This document shows positions 1 through 11,907 of a stretch of 60,000 bases of DNA, one piece after another (within the stretch, counting starts at the first letter, position 1; the number at the start of each line of letters is the position of its first letter). A program made the position numbers and the translations under genes. The notes below the pieces were generated by a model, which did not search any database, had not been told where the DNA came from, and saw only the letters and a program-made list of their open reading frames with translations. Source of the DNA: Antedon mediterranea (taxonomy: Eukaryota; Echinodermata; Crinoidea; Comatulida; Antedonidae); contig NC_092672.1 in assembly GCF_964355755.1 (NCBI RefSeq), positions 14,258,501 to 14,318,500 of the forward strand. The letters run 5' to 3'.

Positions 1-505
1 AATGTTTATTTAAAAGAAAAATTGTTTTGATAAATTACAACTTTTTTCCGGTAAATACATTTTTCCAGTAAAAAAGTTTTTTTTCCGGAAGTGATTAAAT
101 TTATTAAAATGGCCTATTCAGAGTATTTTTTTTATCATTCTTCATTTCCCATGTTTTTTGGGGGATTTATGTGACACCTGATCTTGTTAGATTACCATGA
201 ATTAGTGTGGTTATTAGATTCAAGTTTTATAAATTAACTACATAACTAAATGAATGACCATACTTAATTATAATCATTTACAGAATATAAATTATATATA
301 AAAAAAGAAGACAATGTTCAATTCCAGTATTAAGAGGTCCAATGATACCAAAATGTAATAAGTTCAGTAATACAGGCAGAGGTAATCATATTTAGCCATG
401 TTTACATCATAATTATAGCTATTGTTAACAATTTATAGATCACAAATTTGATTTTTCTATATTATTATAAAAAACTATATATCATATTGCTGTTATTGCA
501 CTTAC

Positions 506-1580
506 CAAAAAATGAATCAAATCCCCTGCTAGTGGGAAGGCATTCTTTCTTATAAAAACCTATATGCCATTTACCAACTGCGTGAGTTGCATATCCATTA
601 TCTTTTAATCTTTGAGGTAATGTTGTCATAGAAACAGGAAGGCAATTTGGTTGAGTTGGCCATATAATCGAATGTTGTAAGCCAGTATAAATCTAGATGA
701 AAGAAAATGTTACAAAATTACATTTGTACATATAAAAACCATGTGTAAGGAGAGAAAATCTGATTTGAATAGTTTTACTTCAAAAAGAAGCTCATGAGCT
801 TCGCTTTTTAGGAATCTTTTGTGGGTTTCTTTTTCAGATGGGGTTATTTTCAAGATTACTTTTGGAAACTAAAGAGGGGCCTTCTTTTCGAAATGAATGC
901 TGTTCATTTTGTGAATTTGATACTACAATATAGTTTTGAGATATTTCCTTCCAATTTTACATATTTGCCAACAAAGCAGACAAGAATAACCTGTAAAATG
1001 AATATATGATCAAGGCTTGATTCTTTAGTGTTGTATTTCAACTTTCCGCCTTTTGTTTGAGTTAGAAACGATCAACTTAGTTCTAACTCAGTTCCACAAT
1101 AAATATCCTGCAGAAATGGGCCTGCATAATCAGTTTGATTTATGTATATGTCATGCAAATAAAAATTAGTTGATATTTTAATTTTTATTATCCTTGACTA
1201 ATAGAAGTATAAAAAATAGAAACAAAAAAATGTCAAAGCCATTGTGCGTGCAGTAAAAATGTAGTTAAAATTAATATCCTACACACTTGATTCCATTTTT
1301 AAATTAATTTATTCGTACAGACCTGGTAGCGACCACTCAACAATTGGCTTCTGGTGGGTGTACAGATAGGCTGAACATAGTAGTTCTCAAATCTGACACC
1401 CGATTTGGCTAAACGGTCCAAATTCGGTGTTTGTATTTCAGAGCCATGATACCCAATATCATTATAACCATAATCATCTGCAAGAATAAATATAATATTT
1501 GGCGTTGTACTTGCGTTAACTGATACTAAAATAAACATACAAATGAATACAAAACACGAAACCGGCGATAAAGGTGCCAT
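506..1580 (-). CDS. ARSB: Arylsulfatase B-type sulfatase, 5' part (two exons, gene continues off the left edge)
   Basis: Hydrolyses sulfate esters, by family typically on glycosaminoglycans in lysosomes or outside the cell. Exon 1 is 1323-1580 (86 codons, phase 0, donor gt at 1321-1322). Exon 2 is 506-692 (62 codons plus one base, donor gtaag at 501-505). The first ~22 residues are a hydrophobic signal peptide. The metal-binding segment [14 protein letters not shown] follows, then the sulfatase signature [14 protein letters not shown] at about residues 72-85, whose Cys is the one converted to formylglycine. Exon 2 continues in frame with [19 protein letters not shown] and the second signature [15 protein letters not shown], ending RGFDSFFG. 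The spacing fits ARSB/ARSI/ARSJ rather than ARSA. The ATG has A at -3 and G at +4. About three quarters of the protein lies beyond position 1. No frameshift or stop is seen. The family is certain; the exact paralogue is not. Confidence 0.9.
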
Positions 1581-1598
1581 TATACCAGAAACTGCCGA

Positions 1599-1620
1599 GT
1601 TACTCTCTTATTGGTTGATT
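1599..1620 (-). promoter_or_regulatory. Inverted CCAAT motif just upstream of the arylsulfatase ATG
   Basis: On the minus strand CCAAT occupies 1614-1610, about 30 bases before the start codon. It may be a promoter element or only part of the 5' UTR; no TATA box or initiator is evident. Weak call. Confidence 0.2.
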
Positions 1621-1624
1621 CGAT

Positions 1625-2698
1625 TTTGGTGGAGGTAAAACTATAATTATTTTAATTCAGTATTTAACAGCATAAAAATGATCTAACTGATTCGTACTAC
1701 ATTCAATAACAATGACATAATTAACGTTGAAATAGATAAAATGGTAAATGGTAAATTGCCATTGGACATTTCTACAGTTCAGTAAATAAGGTATCACCCC
1801 TTTTGAAAAGTACTATATTCCAATTCATAAACAAGCACACTGCTGTAATTTAAGCTCAAGAGAGTCATTTATCTGCATTATACAATATTTATACCTTGTC
1901 CATTGTTGAACTATTCTGTACAAGAGTAAACTGACATACCGTAGATCCAGAGGAACCATTCGGGATACCTGAATATAACCCTTTGAGGAAGGTAAGAATG
2001 TTCCAATCATCGATGACAACGAGATAATGAAATGCATGCTTTTCTTCCACATTATAGTAGGGAAGAAATGCATGTTGTATACAGCATAATAATTGATCAA
2101 ATGAGCTTATTTGTAATTTGTAGTTAGCCCTTTTAATATTTTTTTACAGCAGCGCCAATAAATGCTTAGTCTGTCTTTAAATACGAACATGATTGATTAA
2201 GAACCGTAAATAAGATGTTGTTTAATGATGATGGTAGTCAACATGGGAGAAATAACCACAGATGATCCATGGAGGTATAATACCTCCATGGATGATCCAA
2301 CACTAGTTTCCTGTCACATACATACACCTGACTACAGACACATCTAGTGAGCAGACAGGTCTCCCATAACAGACACTATTTCGTCTTCCTATTTAAAGAT
2401 GCATCCTCTACATCTACGTTTATTTTAAGGTCACAAACTTTACAATGCCGTAGCCATGACAATAAAAATGGTGCGGTTGTCGCGACCATGGTTTTGTCAA
2501 TGCTTTTGCCAAAAAGTGGTTTAGATTGAAACCCATTTTGTATTAACAGGTTCTGCCAAAAAAAGACTATTACTTTATCATAACTATTATATTAAAGTTA
2601 ATTAAACATATGTTTGCAAATTACCCAGTCCTACTAAACAGCAATTGTTAAATTGTTAATTAATTATGAAAACCCAACTTTTATAGCAAAAATCAACT
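1625..2698. other. Intergenic stretch, no gene seen
   Basis: AT-rich sequence upstream of the arylsulfatase. Short open frames on both strands show no recognisable domain or splice structure. The only clear structure is a 25-bp palindrome at 2268-2292. Confidence 0.5.
2268..2292. repeat. Perfect 12-bp-arm palindrome
   Basis: CCATGGAGGTAT is followed by one base and then its exact reverse complement. It could be a cruciform or a foldback scar; no function can be assigned. Confidence 0.7.
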
Positions 2699-2797
2699 AA
2701 ACGAGAGTATCTATGGCATGCCCATAGTGGCTTTAATTGGAGAACTCATTGTTCACCTATTAAAGGCAATATGGGCGTGCCAGAGATACTCTCATTT
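2699..2797. mobile_element. Short inverted-repeat element (MITE-like hairpin)
   Basis: The left arm (2699-2726) begins AAACGAGAGTATCTATGG. The right arm (2770-2797) is its reverse complement with three mismatches over 28 bp. A 43-base loop separates them. The size fits a tiny MITE, or a hairpin RNA precursor; expression is unknown. Confidence 0.65.
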
Positions 2798-2906
2798 GGA
2801 TTCAGATGATCTACTCTTGTTTGGTAGATACAGTATTTGCAACATTCTGAGTCTCGTTTGGTCTTTTTTCCGTTTGGTGTTTAGTAAGACCCCAAATTAC
2901 CACAAT

Positions 2907-3270
2907 AGGACTGTATGTGTGAACGTTGCTATACTGTCATGTACCAAGGACTGTATGTGTGAATGTTGCTCTACTGTCATGTACCAAGGACTGCATGTGT
3001 GAACGTTGCTATACTGTCATGTACCAAGGACTGTATGTGTGAATGTTGCTATACTGTCATGTACCAAGGACTGTATGTGTGAATGTTGCTATACTGTCAT
3101 GTACCAAGGACTGTATGTGTGAATGTTGCTATACTGTCATGTACCACAATAGGACTGTATGTGTGAATGTTGCTATACTGTCATGTACCAAGGACTGTAT
3201 GTGTGAACGTTGCTATACTGTCATGTACCAAGGACTGTATGTGTGAATGTTGCTATACTGTCATGTACCA
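2907..3270. repeat. Minisatellite, 40-bp unit x 9
   Basis: Nine 40-bp units each start AGGACTGTATGTGTGAA and end CATGTACCA, with few substitutions. Four extra bases (caat) sit between units six and seven, at 3147-3150. The open frames across it are a by-product of the repeat. Confidence 0.95.
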
Positions 3271-3454
3271 AACATTAACAGGAGAAAAATGTTGGTTTCT
3301 CACATTAGTCTGCTGGTAAAAAGATAGAGAATAATGATGAAAATCAAATTTGCATTGAATTTTGCAGAATACATCAATTGATCATGCATTGAATTGATCT
3401 TTCAATCACTGTTAACTTTCTTTACCCTGGATGTTTAATTAATTCTATTGAGTC

Positions 3455-4104
3455 GTCAGTATTTCATTCATTCATTCATTCTGCTTTTATTCAATATTTC
3501 TCTTTGCAGTATATATAAAATAAAACTGAATTGCGAGAGATTTACATATAAAATTGGTACTGTACAAGCTTTCAAACATCAAAATTTACAACATTAAAAA
3601 GTTAAAAAGTTAAAAAAAAAATATTTTTAAAAAGGAGATATTACACATGGAAAAAACTGATGAAAGTACTTATTACTTATTATTATTATTATTGTTGTTC
3701 TTATGCCCGAAATGTGTTTATTTTGGTTTATTAATTAGTCTACACAGTGCTGGGAAACATGAGTTGTTGAATCTTTTAGTATTGCCATATATTTCACTTT
3801 GCTTCTTAGCATTCCTAAGTATCCTGCCACACGTTTCGCCTCTCAATTTAGGAAGTGTGGTAGGGACGATTTTGTTAAGATTTTTAGCAAAATCAAGAAG
3901 AATATCTTCTCTTCTTTGATCTAAAAATTTAAGATTAAGTAGTTTAATTGCTTGATCATAAGATGCATATTTTTGTCCGAGAATTATTCTACATGCGCGT
4001 TTCTGTATAGATTCAAGCTCCATGGATTGTGCTATGGTTAAGGCAGTTAACAGTTCAACAGTTTGGAGAAACTGAAAGTACAGGATTAATCCAGCCCAGG
4101 ACAC
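3455..4104 (-). mobile_element. 5'-truncated LINE: reverse transcriptase C-terminal end and 3' tail
   Basis: On the minus strand 4104-3718 encodes a 128-residue frame containing LESIQKRACRIILGQKY and then LLNLKFLDQRREDILLDFAK. This is the conserved post-RT C-terminal region of CR1/L2/Jockey-like non-LTR retrotransposons. The ATTCATTC run at about 3463-3480 reads as (AATG)n on the element strand, a typical LINE 3' tail. The RT catalytic core is absent, so this is a dead 5' truncation. Confidence 0.8.
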
Positions 4105-4212
4105 CTTTTGCTTGTTTCATTGTTTAATAACAATGGACAGACTATTAAAAAATAATAAAAAAAAAAACCTCCTGCAACTATAGACTACCAGCAAATACTC
4201 AGATTTATATAT

Positions 4213-5059
4213 CAGTGGCGGATCGGGTGGTGGGTGGGGGGGTCGAGTGTCCGCCCTCTCCACATGCCCTGGACCAACAACAAAAAATTATCCTATCATA
4301 ATGAAACACTTTGGGGTAAAAGCGTAAGAGTAAGTACTTTCAATATTGATTAAAACACATATGCCGCGCTAATTTAGTCTTTAACAGAGGTCGCCATTGA
4401 TGTTGTTGTCGTCACACTTGTAGACCGTACAAGAAGTACCTTCATCGTGGACTTCCCCCTGACGCGACAATGGTATCCCTAGTTGCGTGTGTTTACCAGC
4501 AGAAAAAGTAGAGGATACGTCTATCATTTTTCCATTGTTAACACGCAATGGGAGTGTCATCCGGCCAACTATAGGTGCCATTAAAGATGTATTGTCTCCC
4601 AAAAACATGAAAAATGAAGATTAATTAAATCGGACTTTAAATATGTTATTTGTAGTTTTAATAAAATTAATCACTTCCATAGAAAAAAAAACAAAAACAA
4701 ATAATGTTTTCATCTATAAAATGACAAAATAAATGGTTAAATTCAACCAAAAACCTACTGGCTGGCAGCCAATTTGACTATTTTTTGCTTTTTCGATTTA
4801 ATTTTTGGTCAAAGTGGATAACTATTATGTTACATTAAAATGGCATATTCAAAAATTTTTGTTAAGAATTATTTTTTCAGGGGGGCAATACATCTTTAAC
4901 ATTTATCATGAATTTTATGTGCAAGAGTACCATTTGTCATTTACCAAAATTCACTTCATTACATGCTCCACCATGGTGGGGCCTGTGCCTCATGTATGTA
5001 TACTGGTTGCGTCGTCACCCCCTCCCCACTCCTTTATTAAAAGGTTGGATCTGCCCCTG
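4213..5059. mobile_element. Degenerate DNA transposon with CAG...CTG ends
   Basis: The left end reads CAGTGGCGGATCGGG and the right end reads GGATCTGCCCCTG, its approximate reverse complement. No clean target duplication is visible. A 75-codon minus-strand frame (4381-4608) inside it has no recognised domain, and related sequence recurs at 5.5-5.7 kb. Terminal CAG dinucleotide-plus-one ends are seen in hAT-like and some other superfamilies; I cannot assign one. Confidence 0.45.
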
Positions 5060-5139
5060 CTCAAAATATAGGGGGAAATGTCACTTTTTAATAGGCTAGT
5101 AGGCCTACCTCAGTTTTCATTTTTTAAATATCAATTCTT

Positions 5140-5720
5140 TAATATCAGTTATAATAACGTGAGAGTGGCATTTCCAACCATCTAGAGTGTGTCATATTTT
5201 CAAAAACACATCAACTATGGTGGGGCTGAATTGGTGTTGACTCTATAAAGAGTTATGTTTTTCTTGTAAAAATGTTATGTGTATTAAAAAACAAATATCA
5301 TAGTGATATTTTCAATATCACACTGAATAATGTATCGGTGGGATTTACGCTTTCGTCTGTAACGTACGTAACAAAGGCGCGGTTGATTTGCTAGCTGCTT
5401 TGATTGTATAATACATTTGCATTCCAATCAAGAAGGCTACGATCGTTCTGCTGTTTGCTAGAGCGCTATGAAGTGTCATTTCCTGCCAACTAGAGGTGTC
5501 CTACTGGTGAGTAGGCCTAGTTTTATTTCATCGGGGACTTCTCCCTGACGTTTGTATTGACCACAAAAAACGTCTCTTATCGCATGTTTACCGGCTGAAA
5601 AAGTAGGCTATGATGGTTTTGCTCTTTGCTAGCGTGCTATGAAGTGTCATGTGCGAGCGTACCATTTCCAGCCATCTAGGGTGTCAATTACCAAATATCG
5701 CTCCCTCACAGCCCCACCAT
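5140..5720. repeat. Further diverged copies of the neighbouring repeat family
   Basis: Blocks containing CATTTCCAACCATCTAGAG, GGACTTCTCCCTGACG and TTTACCGGCTGAAAAAGTAG echo the 4.4-4.6 kb segment. The phrase ctatggtggggctg near 5215 recurs inverted as cagccccaccatag near 5709, suggesting the remains of an inverted-repeat element. Confidence 0.4.
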
Positions 5721-7480
5721 AGTACACTCATGTACTTAGTATCGAAATCGAAACCAGGGGGTTGTGAATCCTGGGGAGAACACTGTTCCATTCACTATTT
5801 TTCATGAGAAACAATGCTCTTCTATAGCTAGTTTCAATCCCTCCCACTGTGAACTTGCTATTGTTTTTAGCTTTCACACCAGTCCCACCCTATTCTACTT
5901 TATATTCCCAGTATCAACATTTGATTTCACCATGCAAACCTTCAAACAACATATAGATATTGTTCATTATGTTTTTAGAATTTAGTTCATTTTGTTTTCG
6001 TAGATACAAACAATGCAGCATATCATACAAATAGAAAATTTGCTATGGACCGCTGCTAACGTAAACAAAATTACAGTTATATAACTTTCAGAGTCACAAA
6101 ACTGTTGTAAATGGAAAATGCCAGTGCAACGCTGTGGTGCTGTATACCAGCATTCCACAAACTTTTATTTATCGGCCTAAAAGCTGGTTCCGGCAGCCCA
6201 ACTGCCCAGCTACTGTAGAACAACGTAGTGTACTGAAGGTAATATAAAAGAGTTTGCCACCTCAGCCTCACCATGGAATATGGATCTATAGAGCCCTGGA
6301 AATTGCATTGCAACTTTGTTTGCAATAATGTTCCACTGAAAGAATTCAGCGCACCCCAAATTTTCCACTTTATACAGTAGCATATGTATAACCGTTCACA
6401 GTTCACACATAAGATTTATCAAGTAGACCGTGGTCGTGTTAAAATTCATCTTTTTTACCCAATCTGCCTTTCGATCCCCCAAAATGGGGACAGGTTATTC
6501 CTTCCTTGCCCGAATTAGAATTTTTTATCTTTGGCGATGTTGTCCTCTGCTTTCACAGGCTCTGTTTGTTTTGTTATTGATAAAACCTCATACTCTCCTT
6601 TAATGTTTGTTTTTTTTTTTTAGAAATCTTTGTTGCCCCAACACTAACAGATTATTTGCAAATGCTTTGATGTTGTTCCTTACTTTAGTTGACTATAGAT
6701 ATTCAGATCGTCACTGACATTCATAATAATAACCATTAATTTGCATTGCAGCAGCTACATAAAGAAGAAAGAGAGAAAAAGAGGTATTCAACAGAGAATT
6801 TAGTGATTATAACCATTATGTTGAGATCGTAGTCAGTTTAAATATTTTACATTTTTCTGGCAAGAAAATGACACTTATGGTTATACATACACTATGTTAT
6901 TTCAGCAGAAACAGACCCTATATTATTTTTTTTTATATAATAGTTTTTATTTTATGTTTATGGAAATTGAATTTTTTTAGTAGTCATAATATTTTTATGG
7001 ATAACATTTCACCTGCCTATAATTAAGATGTTTTAAGATTCAGTTTAGGGATTATCTCAGTGCAATTTAGTTTGGTTTAGGGATCACCTGCAATTTTATT
7101 GATCACCAGTATTAACAGATGACAAATTGAAGATGATTAAAAACATCAATCCTTTAAATTTATGCTTGTTAATAATTAAAGGCTAAAGACAATCCATTAC
7201 TAGGAATCTCAGTTTTTAAGCCAATTACGCTGCCATCACTTTGTTCTTTTATTTTTGTTTGTGTAGGGGTAGGTTTAGGTACATCACAGATGCGAAAAAT
7301 GTGTGTTTAGACCAATTTCTTTGTGATGGCAAAAAATGGCACATTCGGTAATGCTCTATGTCACAATTAGGTCACAGATAGTGCATCTTATTAGCAGTAA
7401 TCAGATGTCTTGGTCCTCGTTCTATTGGACAGAATAATAAAGCACTAGTTACGGACCTAAGTCTGCATTATTAATCAAAA
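5721..7480. other. Intergenic stretch, no gene seen
   Basis: AT-rich and without recognisable coding or element structure. A minus-strand frame of 109 codons (6077-6406) has no domain I recognise and no splice support. Confidence 0.4.
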
Positions 7481-7640
7481 GGCAAATTACTGAACAAATG
7501 ACAATGCTGTATCAGTTGCTGGATTTCAAATGGAGATACAAATAAAATAAGGAAAATGATAAATCAAATGATAAAAAAAAGCCAGAAAAAATAGTTCTCA
7601 GAGCTTTGGGTAGTACTAAAACTTCCTTAGTGCAATCCAT
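7481..7640. repeat. Dispersed repeat, copy related to 53.8-54.15 kb
   Basis: Shares GCAAATTACTGAACAAATG, ATGACAATGCTGT, CAGTTGCTGGATTTC and GGAGATACAAAT with the second copy. At 53.8 kb one internal segment has been amplified in tandem; here it is single. The element class is unknown. Confidence 0.6.
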
Positions 7641-9049
7641 ATGTTAATGCTACTAATTTTTCGTGTGCTCACATTTTGGCACACTGATGTTTATTAAGGG
7701 GCCGCACACGATAGGCTATGTCACTTTCCAGAATTTTAAGGATAAACACAAAAAAAAGGCAAAAAAATAATTTGACGTCTCAGCAACCATGTTACGTCAC
7801 TGTATAAACTACGCAACCTCCTCTGTTGTGTACCGCCATGTCTGGATCTACAAATACCATGCCGGGCCGCCAAATTAAAACAGTGTTTAGTTTTGACAGC
7901 GTCGTTGAAGTTTCAATTAATTATACCTATCCTTTGAACAGAATGATTTTCATAAATCACGGTTTTGCTCGGTGAGTAAAACGCTGTGGCAATTGATATC
8001 AATGCTTAGTACGTTCAAGTTCGAATCCGCGATATGTGGTAAATAATAAGTTTGTGTCCAAGAGCATCATTTAATTTCGAGTTGTGCACTTTTTGTGTCT
8101 GTCTGTAGTTTTATTATTCTATAACTTAATTCAGATTCATATTTTATCATTAAAATGTTTTAATCCGCCGACGATTGACATACCTCAACGTGCACCTGTC
8201 ATGCACGTTGTCACTTTCATATCCCATATCCAGTACTGCGCTTTTTACTAATCATCCCATGCAAATTATTATTATTAAGGCAGACGTGTATAACAAAATC
8301 ACTGGCCGTAAATACAGTAGTTCAGAATTTTAATCTTGATACAATTTGTTTTTATTTTAATAATTTGCCAAAGTACTTTTATCAGAGTGCGCTTTTAATA
8401 TACTTGCCCATGCAAAGTATATAACCACATAAGGCAGAAAAAGACCGTGCAGGGAGACAGGTTACTGCTAGTATTATATTATTGTTAACCTTTCAGATCC
8501 ATTCTTCTCTTTGAACGTGCATGCTTGCATGCATACAGTAGAAATATACTAAACATTTTAACATTCAACTCATAATTTGTCATGTTAATGAGTATAAAAT
8601 TATGAGAGAAAACCTCTTGAATGAAAATTTAGGAAGATAATTATTTGTATTGGATAGGGTTAATAAACTATCAAAGCTATCCACAATTTAATTGGAAGTA
8701 ATGATAATATTCTTAATATTAAATATTTTACAGACAACATCAGTGAAGCATTTAAGTTGAGTTCGTCGAACTGTATGATGAGGTTATTAAAGCAGCATTT
8801 GACTTTAATAATAACAGTAAATAAAAAGGATCGCATGGTTTCATTTTTGCAACATTGAAAAATAATGGTTTCTAATTCTAATATACTGTATCTGGTTGAT
8901 ATTCTGTCATCCATGATTTCCTGAAAAAATTAACCTTTCAATGTTTATTTTAAATGTGTTAAACATACAGTTTCATTAGCATTATAATGAATGCAGATGT
9001 TACTACTATACTGTACATCTGTATATTTAGTTCAGTTTAGGCACAACAT
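7641..9049. other. Intergenic stretch, no gene seen
   Basis: Holds a somewhat GC-richer patch (about 7800-8040) with GTTCGAATCC near 8021, which resembles a Pol III B box, but the surrounding cloverleaf is too poor to call a tRNA or SINE. The hairpin CAACGTGCA...TGCACGTTG lies near 8189-8213. Confidence 0.4.
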
Positions 9050-9995
9050 CATTTACTATTATTAGGAATAAAAACCTATTGTTAATTGTACAAAATCTTT
9101 TATTATTATTATTTTTCTTAATTATTTTCAAATTTTCACAATATTTTTCCGATAATAATAATTGACCATAATAAGCTTTCCAGCGTGTTCACTCAACCAT
9201 GATGCCATTCAGACGCCATTTTGTGAATTCACCCTATCAATTATATTTTCTACTTGTCTGACAGATATTAATTAAATTAACTACACATAACCTTCATGTT
9301 AAGGGTCAACATTGCACGCAGTAAAGCATAATCACGCATCAAAAGTTTAAAATGCTCAAATCAATTTCTAATCAAATTAGAGCATCGTTCAGGACATTTT
9401 GAGCATTTCAAAATATTTAAATTTGTTTACATCACAAAGGGAACGCAAGAAGTTTGTTTTCCGAAGTAAATTTTTGTTCTTCATACCTTACAAGATATTG
9501 CTTTCATTTCAATGTACTTTATATGTCGTATAATGCACATTTCTATGAACAATTCTTATTGTTTGGCTTGATTAAAAACATGATTTCAATTTATCAAATT
9601 TGTTTTCTTAATCATTTTGCAGAAATGTAATGATCCTTCCATGTTTCTATACCCTTTGGTTAACGCTTCTCATTGGCGCTATTTTTCAGAAATAAAGTTC
9701 TCGAAGTACGTAGCTATAGCTTTTCAGAATGTTTGCGCACACGCAAATCCATTTGTTTACAAAGTGGGCGGATATTGCACGTAGCATGATGGGAAATAGC
9801 ATTAACGTTAATGTTTACGTGCTCCTTGTTTCTACACAATTGAGAACAGGATAGCATATACCAATTTCTGTGTACTATGTGCATGTTGCGTTTCAATTGC
9901 AAGATTTGTTTTTAATACAATTTTGGGTAAATTATCTTCTATCACAATGATCCCCTATAACTTATCAAAATGACAAATTTAAATCTAGCTTATAA
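9050..9995. mobile_element. Dispersed repeat copy (shared with 34.8-36.1 kb)
   Basis: Both copies share CATAATAAGCTTT, CCATTTTGTGAAT, AAAGCTCAAA-type segments, ATTTAGAGCAT-like stretches and a 3' boundary of the form TATAAcTtaTCAAAaTGACaAATT. Non-coding; probably a non-autonomous DNA element. Confidence 0.55.
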
Positions 9996-10199
9996 TTGAG
10001 ATTGTAAATTAGGGTAAATTAGGGTACACGGCTTATTTTGTGAGATCCTTGTATAGACTCTACATATATACCATTAATCCCAAATATGGCCACCCCTGTA
10101 AAAGGAAAATGGAAAAGTCTAAGCACCATAGCGGGCTATATAAACGTCTCTCACGCATGACATCATCTTCATATTCGTTTCACTTTCATGGTGTGACCT

Positions 10200-10814
10200 T
10201 TAAAGCTCAGGTACAGGCATGAATTTTAAATATAATATTTGGTTAATTGTACATAAATCAAATATTTGTAACAGAAATCGAGACGAAAAAACATGAATTT
10301 CCCTTAATATGGTATCAAATACAAAATTTGGCAAAATTCTTCCATAAAAACCAGGAAGACTTTTTTTCAGTAGTTAGGTAGTTAACCTAATGTAATAACA
10401 TGTCTGGTGACTCCCTAGATGGTGAAAAAAGATGGTGGATATACGGTGGATAATTTTTGCTATAGCATGAAAATAAAAATCTGAAGTTGAATAAAAATAT
10501 CATAAATGTAATATTCAAGTTATATTACCTATATTTAGTCATCTGATAACATTTTTTACCACACCGTTTAGTTTTCATAGCTTTTTAAAATTCCTCTCTA
10601 TTTACAAAATGTGTGTACAAAAGAATAGAGATTTTACTGTGTAATTTGAACTATCCCCCCCCCCCCCCCCCACTGATAAGAAAGTGCTTATTTTCAAAAA
10701 GCTTGTGTAACACAAATAAAATCCCAAAAATTATGAAACATAGAGGAAACTATAGATCGATAATTATTGGAATGTATGATCAATAGAAATTTTTTGCCCG
10801 CACCTGGCCTTTAA
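10200..10814. mobile_element. TTAA-flanked MITE, piggyBac-like (copy 1)
   Basis: The left end is TTAAAGCTCAGGTACAGGC and the right end is GCCCGCACCTGGCCTTTAA, inverted repeats bounded by TTAA on both sides. A second copy at 29,450-30,009 is alignable along its whole length. It lacks coding capacity, so it is non-autonomous. A run of 17 C at 10,655-10,671 is only 6 in the other copy. Confidence 0.8.
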
Positions 10815-11296
10815 AGAAGGAATTACATAACAGATAGTTGTTGATCATTCTATTGTTCTATGTACAGTATGTGTAAAGGAAATAAGAGTTTCTACAAACT
10901 TTTATCTTAGCGAGTTTTAGATCTAGACAATTACTGTAAGTAATCTACAACAACCATCTAGGCTGGTGCCTAAAAAATGGTTCATTCAATTCAATTCACA
11001 GAACCAATACAAACCACCTTGATGCCATATTATCACCAACAGATTCAATTGAATTGAAAAACCTTTTCTTTCAATTTTTATTTTGCCATTTCATCATGGT
11101 AATCAGTGGTGGTTTTGCATTACAATGGGATTATGATGAACAACCCACTGCCTGTCCGACAGACCTACAATTATTGTAACTTTCAGAAAGAAAATTTTCA
11201 GTACCATGTTTGATTAATCTATTTCAGTTCATTTATTCGTGTCAAATAATAACAAAACAGTAAATACACAAACATAATAAATAACAGGCAAACATG
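10815..11296. other. Intergenic stretch, nothing recognised
   Basis: AT-rich spacer between the MITE and the minisatellite; no gene or element ends seen. Confidence 0.4.
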
Positions 11297-11828
11297 AGAC
11301 AGGGCACCCCAAAAGTGAACTAAATCTCTGTCAGGTGGGGATCCTTAGACAGGGCACCCCAAAAATGAACTAAATCTCTGTTGGGTGGGGACCCTTAGAC
11401 AGGACACCCCAAAAGTGAACTAAATCTCGGTTGGGTGGGGACCCTTAGACAGGACACCCCAAAAGTGAACTAAATCTCTGTTGGGTGGGGGACCCTTAGA
11501 CAGGGCACCCCAAAAGTGAACTAAATCTCTGTTGGGTGGGGACCCTCAGACAGGACACCCCAAAAGTGAACTAAATCTCTGTTGGGTGGGGACCCTTAGG
11601 CAGGGCACCCCAAAAGTGAACTAAATCTCGGTTGGGTGGGGACCCTTAGACAGGACACCCCAAAAGTGAACTAAATCTCTGGCACCCCAACAGTGAACTA
11701 AATCTCTGTTGGGTGGGGACCCTTAGACAGGGCACCCCAAAAGTGAACTAAATCTCTGTTGGGTGGGGACCCTTAGACAGGGCACCCCAAAAGTGAACTA
11801 AATCTCTGTTGGGTGGGGACCCTTAGAC
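11297..11828. repeat. Minisatellite, 50-bp unit, about 11 copies
   Basis: Units begin AGACAGGGCACCCCAAAAG and end GGGTGGGGACCCTT. One copy near 11,681 is truncated and one carries an extra G. It is markedly more GC-rich than its surroundings. Confidence 0.95.
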
Positions 11829-11907
11829 ATAAGAACAGTAGAACAAATTTTAAGATAAATATAAAACGTTTAAAATATGTAAAAATGTCTATTCATATTA
11901 AAATTGA

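Noticed and set aside
2718-3246. Cysteine-rich repetitive open frames
   Set aside because: They are generated by the 40-bp minisatellite. The frame changes from unit to unit (40 is not a multiple of 3), and no flanking coding sequence exists.
6077-6406. Minus-strand open frame of 109 codons
   Set aside because: No recognisable domain, signal peptide or splice sites; its length is not remarkable in AT-rich DNA with this much repeat content.
11297-11828. CRISPR-like regular repeat spacing
   Set aside because: The repeats are directly contiguous, without unique spacers, in an animal intergenic region: a minisatellite.
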